From: Bacillus sp. es.034
GTDB taxonomy: Bacteria > Bacillota > Bacilli > Bacillales > Bacillaceae_B
Length of the DNA stretch: 64,000 nt
Direction of reading: 5' to 3'
Assembly (NCBI RefSeq): GCF_002563655.1
Contig: NZ_PDIY01000001.1
Location: 1,297,501 to 1,361,500 of the forward strand
How positions within the stretch are numbered: the first letter of the stretch is position 1; every line of letters begins with the position of its first letter. A model generated the notes under the pieces. It did no database searches. It worked only from the letters and a program-made list of their open reading frames with translations, and was not told the DNA's origin. A program made the position numbers and the translations under genes. Shown here piece after piece: positions 53,965 through 62,168 of this stretch.

Positions 53965-55602
53965 ATGGAAAAAGCATGGTGGCACAAATCCACAATTTAT
54001 CAAATTTACCCCCGAAGCTTCAATGATTCCAATGGGGACGGGATCGGGGATCTCCAGGGCATCATTGAAAAGCTTGATTATCTGAACCTTCTCGGCATCG
54101 ACATCATCTGGTTAAGCCCGGTTTATCAATCACCGAATGACGATAACGGCTATGACATCAGCAATTATTATGAAATCATGCCTGATTTCGGTACCATGGA
54201 AGACATGGAGACATTGATCGAGGAAGCAAAGAAAAGGAACATCCATATCATGATGGACCTCGTCATCAACCATACATCTGATGAGCACGCATGGTTTGAG
54301 GAATCGAGGAAATCAAAGGATAACCCTTATCGGGATTACTATATTTGGCGGGAGAGCGGGGACGGACCTCCAAGTGATATTCAATCCGTCTTCAGTGGGT
54401 CCGCATGGAAATGGGATGAACAGACTGGCGAGTATTACTTTCATCTCTTCAGTAAAAAACAGCCTGACCTCAACCTTCATAACCCCGACGTGCGGGAACA
54501 TTTATACAAAATGATGAACTTCTGGCTCGCTAAAGGAGTCAGTGGTTTCCGTATGGATGTGATCGATCTGATCGGAAAAGAGATCGATGAAAAAGTACTG
54601 ACCGATGGACCAAGGCTTCATGAGTATTTACAGGAAATGAACGAAATGGTTCTTTCTCATTATCCGACTGTGACGGTCGGTGAGACCCCATCTGCCACAC
54701 CTGAGACAGCTCAGCTTTATACAGGGAAAGGTCGGAACGAACTGGACATGGTGTTCACCTTCCAGCATATGTCCCTGGACGAGCGGGCAGGGGAAGGGAA
54801 GTGGGCGTTGAAGGATCTGGATTTCCCGGAATTGAAAAGAGTGCTGAGCAAGTGGCAGACATCCCTGTTTCAGAAGGGATGGAACAGTTTATACTGGAAT
54901 AACCACGATCAGCCCCGCATCGTATCCAGATGGGGGAACGATCAAGAATACCGGATCACATCAGCCAAGATGCTGGCAACCGTTCTTCACATGATGCAGG
55001 GGACGCCTTTCGTCTATCAAGGAGAAGAAATCGGGATGACGAATAGTAACTGGGACGATATCACTCAGTACCGCGACATTGAATCGATTAACTATTTTCA
55101 AGAAAAGAAAACAGAAGGCGTCCCCGAAGGTGAGATCATGAAATCGATCCGAACCAAGGGCAGAGATAATGCCAGGACACCGTTTCAATGGAATGAAGAT
55201 ATTCATGGCGGTTTTACCGAGGGGAATCCGTGGATTGAAGTGAATTCAAATCACAAAAAAATTAACGCAGAACAGGCATTGAAGGATCACGACTCCATCT
55301 TTTATCATTATCAAAAACTCATTGCACTGAGAAAACGACTGGATATCCTCGTTTATGGAGAGTATGAGCTTCTACTGAGGGATCATCCTGAAATCATGGC
55401 GTACAGACGGAAATGGGAAGACCAAACCTTGTTGGTCGTGGCGAACTTCTACGGAGGAAATCCTGAATTCCGTTTGCCAGAAGTATCGGATGATTCTCAT
55501 GCCGAAATCCTCATCAGCAACTATTCGGATTCAAGTGAACGACCGTCAGACATCAACTCCCTTCGTCCCTACGAAGCGATCGTTTATTTGTTAGAAAAAT
55601 AA
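53965..55602 (+). CDS. GH13 alpha-glucosidase (oligo-1,6-glucosidase-like)
   Basis: 545 aa. GH13 barrel with region I DLVINHTSDEH, region II GFRMDVIDL (nucleophile Asp; the following Val is typical of 1,6-specific enzymes), region III VGETPS (Glu) and region IV NNHDQPR (Asp), plus QPDLNLHNPDVR. Cytoplasmic. It hydrolyses isomalto-oligosaccharides or similar alpha-glucosides. An alpha-glucosidase in a beta-1,2-glucan-type cluster is unexpected; it may act on branched or mixed substrates or simply share the regulator. Confidence 0.93.
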   Translation: MEKAWWHKSTIYQIYPRSFNDSNGDGIGDLQGIIEKLDYLNLLGIDIIWLSPVYQSPNDDNGYDISNYYEIMPDFGTMEDMETLIEEAKKRNIHIMMDLVINHTSDEHAWFEESRKSKDNPYRDYYIWRESGDGPPSDIQSVFSGSAWKWDEQTGEYYFHLFSKKQPDLNLHNPDVREHLYKMMNFWLAKGVSGFRMDVIDLIGKEIDEKVLTDGPRLHEYLQEMNEMVLSHYPTVTVGETPSATPETAQLYTGKGRNELDMVFTFQHMSLDERAGEGKWALKDLDFPELKRVLSKWQTSLFQKGWNSLYWNNHDQPRIVSRWGNDQEYRITSAKMLATVLHMMQGTPFVYQGEEIGMTNSNWDDITQYRDIESINYFQEKKTEGVPEGEIMKSIRTKGRDNARTPFQWNEDIHGGFTEGNPWIEVNSNHKKINAEQALKDHDSIFYHYQKLIALRKRLDILVYGEYELLLRDHPEIMAYRRKWEDQTLLVVANFYGGNPEFRLPEVSDDSHAEILISNYSDSSERPSDINSLRPYEAIVYLLEK

Positions 55603-55610
55603 CCCAATAC

Positions 55611-55625
55611 TTGAAGCGCTTTCAT
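55611..55625. promoter_or_regulatory. cre-like site before the LacI gene
   Basis: Reverse strand ATGAAAGCGCTTCAA matches the cre consensus WTGNAANCGNWNNCW with one mismatch; TATAAT follows at 55627-55632. Suggests CcpA input on the regulator gene. Confidence 0.5.
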
Positions 55626-55693
55626 GTATAATGAACAGAAGAAATCAGTCAAGAAGGACGCCTTCATTTATTTAGCAATTAGGATGTGAACTT

Positions 55694-56683
55694 ATGGCAA
55701 CCATCAAAGATGTGGCTAAGCTTTCCGGAGTCGCCGTTTCGACCGCTTCTTATGCATTGAACAACAGTAAGAAAGTCAGTGAAGAAACACGACAGAAAGT
55801 GGTAGCGGCAGCCAAACAATTGAATTACCAAAAAAACGGGCTTGCTTCCGATTTGAAACGGACAAGCACGAATACCATCGCCTTGATTCTGAGCGATTTA
55901 TCAGGGCCTTACTATTCCGAACTGATCAAGGGCGTACAGGATGTGACCTCGACGAACGGATATGATTTGATCGCCTGCAGTTCCATCGGGGGAGCACAGT
56001 CCACCGCCGTGAAATTTTTAAAAGAAAAAAGGGTCGACGGTGTCATCATCCTTGCCCATAATATCAATGATGAGACCATCCTGGAGTCGGCAAGGGAAGG
56101 CTTTCCCATCGTGGTCCTCGACAGGAGCATCAAAAGCGATTACGTTACCCAGATCGAAGTCGACAATGTCCACGGAGCGTTCGTGGCCACAGAACACTTG
56201 ATTGAGAGGGGGAGCCGTGACATCGCATTTATCAGCGGACCTTACAACTCCCATGACAACGAGCTTCGTTTCCAGGGGTTCCGGGAGGCACTGGAAAAGC
56301 ACGGCATCGACTATAAATCGAAATGGAAAGTATCCGGCGGCTTCACCCGTGAAGGGGGATATCAGGCGACGAAAATGCTGATCGCCCAGCGGGATGTCCC
56401 ACATGCCATCTTCTATGCGAATGATGAAATGGCCATCGGCGGCTTGCAGGCCCTGAACGAAAAAAACATTTCCGTTCCAGGGGATATTTCCATCATTGGC
56501 TTTGATGACATCCAGCTGTCAGAATACGTTTCCCCGCCACTGACAACCATGAGGCAGCCGAAATATGAAGCGGGTGCCCTTGCCGTTCACCTGATCTTTC
56601 AGATGCTCTTGAAGGAAGAGGTCGATTCGTATTACAAGCTGACAACGGAGCTGATAGAGAGAGATTCGGTGAAAAGCCGTTGA
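55694..56683 (+). CDS. LacI-family transcriptional regulator of the glucan locus
   Basis: 329 aa. N-terminal LacI HTH (TIKDVAKLSGVAVSTASYALNN) with the hinge helix (GLASDLKR), then a sugar-binding periplasmic-fold domain (IALILSDLSGPYYSELIKGV; ANDEMAIGGLQALNE; IIGFDDIQLSEYVSPPLTT). The identical 14-bp operators at both divergent promoters are of LacI type and are its likely targets; an inducing oligosaccharide would relieve repression. Last gene of the cluster, followed by a terminator. Confidence 0.93.
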   Translation: MATIKDVAKLSGVAVSTASYALNNSKKVSEETRQKVVAAAKQLNYQKNGLASDLKRTSTNTIALILSDLSGPYYSELIKGVQDVTSTNGYDLIACSSIGGAQSTAVKFLKEKRVDGVIILAHNINDETILESAREGFPIVVLDRSIKSDYVTQIEVDNVHGAFVATEHLIERGSRDIAFISGPYNSHDNELRFQGFREALEKHGIDYKSKWKVSGGFTREGGYQATKMLIAQRDVPHAIFYANDEMAIGGLQALNEKNISVPGDISIIGFDDIQLSEYVSPPLTTMRQPKYEAGALAVHLIFQMLLKEEVDSYYKLTTELIERDSVKSR

Positions 56684-56698
56684 CTGAGTGGAAGAACC

Positions 56699-56735
56699 TG
56701 ACCTTTCCTGCATGGGAGAGGTCGTTTTTTTATAT
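56699..56735 (+). terminator. Intrinsic terminator
   Basis: GACCTTTCC / GGGAGAGGTC stem with a TGCAT loop and T7, after the LacI gene. Confidence 0.88.
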
Positions 56736-56801
56736 AAATAAAATTTCGTTGCCAGGACAACAAAGATAACGCTTACATAAAAACACCTCCAAAATCCACT
56801 A

Positions 56802-56830
56802 TTGACTTCCCGTCCTATACCCAGTATTAT
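56802..56830 (+). promoter_or_regulatory. metNPQ promoter
   Basis: TTGACT (56802-56807), 17-bp spacer, TATTAT (56825-56830), upstream of the S-box leader. Confidence 0.75.
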
Positions 56831-56869
56831 CCTCTATAAGGTAAATTTTTCGAAAATTACATACATTCA

Positions 56870-57018
56870 ATTATCAAGAGTGACCGAGGGATCAGGCCCT
56901 ATGACGTCCGGCAACCTCCAGAAGTGGAACGGTGCTAATTCCTGCAGAATGATTTCATTCTGAGAGATAAGTCGAGATAGACAGGCGATGCTTCTTTCAG
57001 TTGAAAGAGGCATTTTTT
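56870..57018 (+). ncRNA. S-box (SAM-I) riboswitch with terminator
   Basis: Conserved S-box blocks: TTATCAAGAGTGACCGAGGGA (start, ~56871), GGCCCTATGACG, CCGGCAACC, GGTGCTAATTCCTGCAG and GAGAGATAAG closing P1. It is followed by a terminator hairpin ATGCTTCTTTCA / TGAAAGAGGCAT with T6 (56988-57018). With SAM bound, transcription ends before metN; low SAM allows readthrough. Confidence 0.96.
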
Positions 57019-57042
57019 ATTGGAGAAAAAGGGGTGTGCACA

Positions 57043-58056
57043 TTGATCGAGATTCGGAATCTAGTGAAAACGTACAAAACGAAAAAGCAAACGGTGGTCG
57101 GTGTCGACAACGTCTCTGTCACCATTAAAAATGGGGAAATCTTCGGGATCGTCGGATACAGCGGAGCGGGGAAGAGCTCACTCATTCGCTGCCTGAATCT
57201 ATTAGAGACCCCGACATCAGGGAAAATCATCATCGATGGACAGGATTTCACGAAGCTCACATCCAAGGAGTTAAGGCTTGCCCGTCAGAAAACGAGCATG
57301 ATCTTCCAGCATTTTCACCTGATCAAATCGAAGACGGTGTTTGATAATCTCGCCTTTGCTTTGAAAGCAGCGCATGTACAGAAAGCAAAAATCAAACCGA
57401 GAGTCGTCGAGCTCCTGGAGATGGTCGGTCTTTCAGATAAAGCCGACGCGTACCCGGCCCAGCTCAGCGGAGGACAGAAGCAGAGAGTCGGCATCGCGAG
57501 GGCACTTGCCAATAACCCATCGGTTTTACTTTGTGATGAAGCGACATCGGCCCTTGATCCGAATACGACGAAATCAATCTTAAGGCTGTTGAAAAAAATC
57601 AACAGGGAACTCGGCTTGACGATCGTACTCATTACCCACGAAATGGAAGTGGTGAAAGAAATCTGCGACCGGATGGCTGTAATGCAGGACGGGAAGATCG
57701 TGGAGGAAGGCCCCGTGTATGACCTGTTTGCCGAACCGAAACAGCCTTTAACAAAGCAGTTCATCGAAACGATTCTCCAATTCGAACTGCCACAGCACCT
57801 GGTGGAATCGAGAAAAGGGAAGCTCATCAAGATTCAGTTCAAAGGATCCATCGCCGAGGAAAGCGTCGTATCAGAGGTGTTTCAGCGGTACAAGGTGCGG
57901 GGCAATATCCTTCACGGCAAGATCGAATATATTCAGGATGTCCCACTCGGGATCTTCATCATGGAACTGATCGGATCAACTGACGAAATCGAAGCGGCGA
58001 TCCGATATATTACAGCTAAGACGCAAAGCCTGGAGGTGCTTGAGGATGCTGCCTGA
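57043..58056 (+). CDS. metN: Methionine ABC transporter ATP-binding protein MetN
   Basis: 337 aa. Walker A GYSGAGKSS (~40), signature LSGGQKQR, Walker B VLLCDEATSALD, switch VLITHEME, and a C-terminal NIL-type domain (~255-337) usual for MetN, which lets methionine inhibit transport. TTG 57043 preceded by AAAGGGGTG gives the family N-terminus MIEIRNLVK; the in-frame TTG 57001 lies inside the riboswitch terminator. First gene of metNPQ. Confidence 0.95.
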   Translation: MIEIRNLVKTYKTKKQTVVGVDNVSVTIKNGEIFGIVGYSGAGKSSLIRCLNLLETPTSGKIIIDGQDFTKLTSKELRLARQKTSMIFQHFHLIKSKTVFDNLAFALKAAHVQKAKIKPRVVELLEMVGLSDKADAYPAQLSGGQKQRVGIARALANNPSVLLCDEATSALDPNTTKSILRLLKKINRELGLTIVLITHEMEVVKEICDRMAVMQDGKIVEEGPVYDLFAEPKQPLTKQFIETILQFELPQHLVESRKGKLIKIQFKGSIAEESVVSEVFQRYKVRGNILHGKIEYIQDVPLGIFIMELIGSTDEIEAAIRYITAKTQSLEVLEDAA

Positions 58057-58711
58057 TTCATTGACTTCTATATTGCCAGAATTAAATAAAGCGTTTTTTG
58101 AAACGGTGTATATGGTGGGGATATCACTAGCCGTAGCGATTGTGGTGGGATTGCCCCTTGGGATTCTGCTCTTTGTGACAGACAAGGGCTTATTTTTGCA
58201 AAATAGTGTGATTAAAAAGGTCGTCGGATTCGTCGTGAACATGGTCCGCTCGGTTCCATTCATCATTCTACTAGTCGCACTCTTACCCTTAACCAAACTC
58301 TTGACCGGGACGACGATCGGACCGACGGCGGCATCCGTATCACTCTCGGTTGCAGGCATTCCATTTTTTGCGAGAATGGTAGAAACGTCGCTCAGGGAGA
58401 TTGATAAAGGCGTCATCGAAGCCTCGGTTTCAGTCGGGGCTAGTCCATGGATGATCATCAAGGACGTGCTGTTACCGGAAGCGCGGCCAGCCGTCATTCA
58501 GGCGATCACGATTACGACGATCAGTTTAGTCGCCTATTCCGCCATGGCCGGCATCGTCGGCGGTGGAGGAGTCGGGGACCTGGCGATACGCTTCGGGTAC
58601 TACCGTTATGATAACACGGTAATGATTACGACCGTGGTCATTCTGATTTGTCTGGTTCAACTCATCCAGTATACGGGTGATATATTTGCACGATTAGTCG
58701 ATAAACGATAA
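58046..58711 (+). CDS. metP: Methionine ABC transporter permease MetP
   Basis: 221 aa with five to six membrane segments; EAA loop VIEASVSVGASPWMIIKDVLLPEA. ATG 58046, overlapping the metN end, has GGAGGT 8 nt upstream; TTG 58040 would be too close. Moves D/L-methionine with MetN and MetQ. Confidence 0.95.
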   Translation: MLPDSLTSILPELNKAFFETVYMVGISLAVAIVVGLPLGILLFVTDKGLFLQNSVIKKVVGFVVNMVRSVPFIILLVALLPLTKLLTGTTIGPTAASVSLSVAGIPFFARMVETSLREIDKGVIEASVSVGASPWMIIKDVLLPEARPAVIQAITITTISLVAYSAMAGIVGGGGVGDLAIRFGYYRYDNTVMITTVVILICLVQLIQYTGDIFARLVDKR

Positions 58712-58732
58712 CTACTATAGGGGGAACAACAA

Positions 58733-59548
58733 GTGAAAAAGTGGATATTATTTGTAGCATTAGCGGTAACAGTGAGCTTACTAGCTGCCTGCGGCGGAGA
58801 AGAGGCAAGCTCGGAAGATAAAAAAGAAGTAACCATTGGGGCCACATCCGGTCCATACAGTGATATGGTGACCAAAGCGATCAAGCCCGGTCTTGAAGAA
58901 AAAGGCTATACGGTTGAAGTGAAGGAATTCAGTGATTACATACAGCCGAACAACGCACTGGCAGAAGGGGACCTGGATGCGAATTTGTTCCAGCACAAAA
59001 TCTACATGGAAACCTTCGCGAAGCAGCATAACATGGACCTATCTGAAGTTATTGTCGTACCTACGGCGCCGATGGGGATCTACTCACAGAAGTTCGATTC
59101 AATCAAGGACATCAAAGAAGGCAGTGCCATCGCCATCCCGAATGATCCGACAAACGCCGCACGTGCCTTTCAAATCCTGGAAGATGCCAAGCTGATCACG
59201 TTAAAACCGGACACGGATCCATTGACTGTATCCGAAAAAGACATTGATGAAAACGTGAAAAACCTGCAGTTCAAACCGATCGAAGCGGCACAGCTTCCAA
59301 GAGCTGTCGACAGTGTCGATCTATCTGCTGTTCCTGGGAACTATGCACTGGCAGCGGATATGGACCTTCTCGATGCCCTGCAATTGGAGGACATGCCCGA
59401 CCAATACCGCAACCGCGTAGTAATGAACACCAAAGACGTTGACTCACAACTCGCCAAAGACATCAAAGCCGTCGTCGAAGCCGACCAATTCGAAAAAACC
59501 ATCGACAAAGAATTCAAAGGCTTCGGCAAACCGGAGTGGATGGAGTAG
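58733..59548 (+). CDS. metQ: Methionine-binding lipoprotein MetQ
   Basis: 271 aa. Lipobox VSLLAAC (Cys ~20), NlpA/MetQ fold: VTIGATSGPYSDMV, EGDLDANLFQHKIYM, PTAPMGIYSQK, IPNDPTNAARAF. GTG start, AGGGGGA 7 nt upstream. The stop codon is the junction with a dispersed repeat arm. Confidence 0.95.
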   Translation: MKKWILFVALAVTVSLLAACGGEEASSEDKKEVTIGATSGPYSDMVTKAIKPGLEEKGYTVEVKEFSDYIQPNNALAEGDLDANLFQHKIYMETFAKQHNMDLSEVIVVPTAPMGIYSQKFDSIKDIKEGSAIAIPNDPTNAARAFQILEDAKLITLKPDTDPLTVSEKDIDENVKNLQFKPIEAAQLPRAVDSVDLSAVPGNYALAADMDLLDALQLEDMPDQYRNRVVMNTKDVDSQLAKDIKAVVEADQFEKTIDKEFKGFGKPEWME

Positions 59549-59561
59549 AGGGACGGACCTC
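59548..59561. repeat. Dispersed GAGGGACGGACCTC element, half copy (metQ end)
   Basis: A single arm that begins at the last base of the metQ TAG stop codon. A complete copy lies 34 bp further on. Confidence 0.8.
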
Positions 59562-59594
59562 CATTTTCACCGTAATTCAATAGTGAAACGTGAT

Positions 59595-59635
59595 AGGGAC
59601 GGACTTCCGCATGAAAATGCGGAGGTCCGTCCCTC
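59595..59635. repeat. Dispersed GAGGGACGGACCTC hairpin element (before the SEC-C gene end)
   Basis: AGGGACGGACTTCCGCAT / ATGCGGAGGTCCGTCCCT, an 18-bp stem with a short loop between the convergent metQ and SEC-C gene ends. Confidence 0.9.
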
Positions 59636-59640
59636 ATCTA

Positions 59641-60704
59641 TTATAGGCAGCACTTCTTATACTTTTTTCCGCTTCCACAAGGGCAGGGGTCTTTGCGTCC
59701 GACTTTTTCTCCTGTTTGGACCGGTTGAGTAACGAGAAGAGGTTGTTCATCCAATGAATGCTTTTCCACTTCTTCGATGAATGCTTGATTTTTGGAATCG
59801 AATCGGTTGATAACTGCTGACATAAATAATCTGAGATCAGCGTTTTAGCGGTAATGTCATCTGTTTGATCAAATAATCGCAACAGTGCTTGTTCCGACTC
59901 CACGCTCTTTATTCTGCCTAATACATCCAGTGTATAGAAATAGGTGTTACCATAGAGAGCTACCTTTTCAACCTCGCGCACCACCTGATCTGTCCCTATC
60001 TTTACCAGTGCATTGGCCGCTTCCTCCAACAGCAAATCTTCTGCTTCCTCGTTTTTGAAAAGGTTCACCAATTGCGGGATCACGCTCTCTTCACGGATTT
60101 CCCCAGCCATATATACTGTGTATACCAGCTCGAAGCCCACCAGTTCATCTTCCTCAATCTGGACCTCCCAGATTTTAATTTCGCCTCTCTTAACAAGCTC
60201 GTGAACGATCCTTTTCCCATGATCAAAATACACCTGGTCATAATCATTCGTATCCAAGTAAAACATAATGTCAGCAAGCTCCATGAATAATTCCTCATCT
60301 TTTAAAGCAGGAAGCTTCGCGATTTTCTTCAGTTGCCCTTCATCTATATAAGGTTTTACTTCGCTACTGTACTTGATCAGCAATTCTGTATCGGCATTTG
60401 CTAGTAATTGAATATAGAAGAGTACGTCGGTATCCTTTTTGCTCAGGCTTTTCAACCGGTTGATTACCTCTTTCATCCCTTCCTCATTCAACGGAATGTA
60501 CATTAAGTAAGGGAGTACAGGCGAAGAGTATTCCGTAACCTGTCCCCGGTCATGGGCTTTTAATCCGGTTAAAAATGTATCACCATCAACCATATAGGAA
60601 CCTTCCAACATTTCAATCGCATACCTTTGCACAAACGGATCCTCACTTAAAAAATAAGGCTCGACCCTCTCAACAAAACGGTTCATCCAACCATCCTTTA
60701 TCAT
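59641..60704 (-). pseudogene. HEAT-like repeat protein with C-terminal SEC-C motif, frameshifted
   Basis: The first ~285 codons (60704 down to ~59830) encode an all-helical repeat protein (QRYAIEMLEGSY; LFMELADIMFYLD; ESVIPQLVNLFKNEEAEDLLLEEAANALVKIG). In frame one the reading then becomes unlike a protein ([15 protein letters not shown]) and ends at 59634. In the other frame it continues naturally ([14 protein letters not shown]) to a perfect SEC-C zinc motif, [16 protein letters not shown], ending at 59641. A one-base indel near 59815-59830 explains this. It could be a true mutation or a sequencing error. Confidence 0.8.
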
Positions 60705-60746
60705 ACATATTTCCTTCAGTGTAATGGGTGGAAGGGGAAAAGGGAA

Positions 60747-60834
60747 GAGGGACGGACCTCAGTTATGTCAACTCCAGGAGGGGAAAGTGTGATAGAGAAG
60801 GGCTTTCATTGAAATACCGAGAGGTCCGTCCCTC
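60747..60834. repeat. Dispersed GAGGGACGGACCTC element with long interior
   Basis: Arms GAGGGACGGACCTC (60747-60760) and GAGGTCCGTCCCTC (60821-60834) flank 60 nt with only weak internal pairing. This copy sits upstream of a gene rather than at a gene end. Confidence 0.85.
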
Positions 60835-60965
60835 CAACACACTCCAAAACAAAAAACTTTCCCAATTTCAAAGGGTTTCCCGCCTTGGTAGCGAATGTAT
60901 ATATTAACGGTATTATTAAGGAACTTTTCCTTAAATAATCATTCGACCGAAAAAGGAGATTTTTC

Positions 60966-62168
60966 ATGGATATTAAACAGCTTGTTCAATCAGTAGAGAG
61001 AGAAGTCATTACCTTGAGGCGACATCTTCACCAGCATCCTGAAGTGAGTGGGGAGGAATTTGAAACGTCCAAGACGATTCAACAGAAGCTTTCGGAAGCT
61101 GGCATCCCTTATCAAACAGGATATGCCAAGACCGGTGTACTGGGCATCATCAAAGGGGAAAAGCCGGGAGGGACGGTGGCACTCAGAGCAGACATCGATG
61201 CCCTGCCGATCCAGGAAGAAAATGACCTTCCATACAAATCATCCGTCTCCAATAAAATGCATGCCTGCGGACATGATGCCCATACGGCAATGCTTGTAGG
61301 GGCAGGGAAAATTCTCAATCAGCTGAAGTCGGACATAAAGGGAACGGTCCTCCTTGTCTTTCAACCTGCGGAAGAGAATGCCCCGATAGGAGGTTCCCAA
61401 CTGATGATGGATGATGGGGTCTTTGACGAATTCACGCCTGATGTCATTTTCGGACAGCATGTGTGGCCGGACCTGCCAGCAGGGGAAGTCGGTGTGTTAC
61501 ATAACGAAATCATGGGTGCTTCAGACCGCTTCAAGATTACTGTCAAAGGTTCAGGCGGGCATGCCAGTATGCCCCACCAAACCAATGACGCGATCATTAT
61601 TGCCAATAATCTCATCACCCAGCTCCAGACCATCGTGAGCAGAAACACCGATCCCGTTGATTCCGCTGTCCTCACCATCGGTAAAATCGAAGGTGGATAC
61701 CGCTATAATGTCATAGCGGATAGCGTGACCTTGGAAGGAACGATCCGGACGTTCAAACCGGAAGTGAAAGAAATGGTGAAGAATCGCTTTTATTCCATCA
61801 TAGAAGGAGTGGGCAGAAGCTTCGATGCTCACATGACCATTGACTATTTGGATGGATATCCGGCAACGATCAACTCCCCGGAATGGGTAGATGAAGTAAG
61901 GAATGCCGCTCAGAAGGTGCTTGGGGAAAACGCAACACCAACCGTATCACCATCTCTTGGAGGGGAAGACTTCTCCCGTTTCCTTCAGAAATATCCCGGA
62001 GCCTTCTACTGGCTTGGAACGTCAGTGAAAGATACAGAACCTCAATATCCCCTCCATGACCCTCGGTTTAAATTGAATGAACGTGCGTTAAGTAAAGGGG
62101 TTAAAGTAATGGTTCGGCTTGCGTTGGATGCCTTGGGAAGACTTGAGAAAGAGGGTTCAATCCGATGA
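60966..62168 (+). CDS. M20 family amidohydrolase (N-acyl amino acid deacylase type)
   Basis: 400 aa. M20D layout: HLHQHPEVSGEEFET (~19), RADIDALPIQEENDLPY, MHACGHDAHTAM (metal site, ~98), FQPAEENAPIGG (catalytic Glu-Glu), GSGGHASMPH (dimer domain) and LGGEDFSRF. The family includes hippurate hydrolases and N-acetyl amino acid deacetylases; the substrate is not evident. AAAGGAG precedes the ATG. First gene of a coupled trio. Confidence 0.92.
   Translation: MDIKQLVQSVEREVITLRRHLHQHPEVSGEEFETSKTIQQKLSEAGIPYQTGYAKTGVLGIIKGEKPGGTVALRADIDALPIQEENDLPYKSSVSNKMHACGHDAHTAMLVGAGKILNQLKSDIKGTVLLVFQPAEENAPIGGSQLMMDDGVFDEFTPDVIFGQHVWPDLPAGEVGVLHNEIMGASDRFKITVKGSGGHASMPHQTNDAIIIANNLITQLQTIVSRNTDPVDSAVLTIGKIEGGYRYNVIADSVTLEGTIRTFKPEVKEMVKNRFYSIIEGVGRSFDAHMTIDYLDGYPATINSPEWVDEVRNAAQKVLGENATPTVSPSLGGEDFSRFLQKYPGAFYWLGTSVKDTEPQYPLHDPRFKLNERALSKGVKVMVRLALDALGRLEKEGSIR

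Noticed and set aside
54359-54371. GGGACGGACCTCC inside the GH13 gene, resembling the dispersed repeat arm
   Set aside because: It encodes the conserved GDGPPS segment of GH13 enzymes in frame, has no inverted partner, and is best seen as coincidence.
59641-59823. Separate 60-codon gene for a SEC-C protein
   Set aside because: It is the natural C-terminus of the upstream helical-repeat gene after a one-base frameshift.
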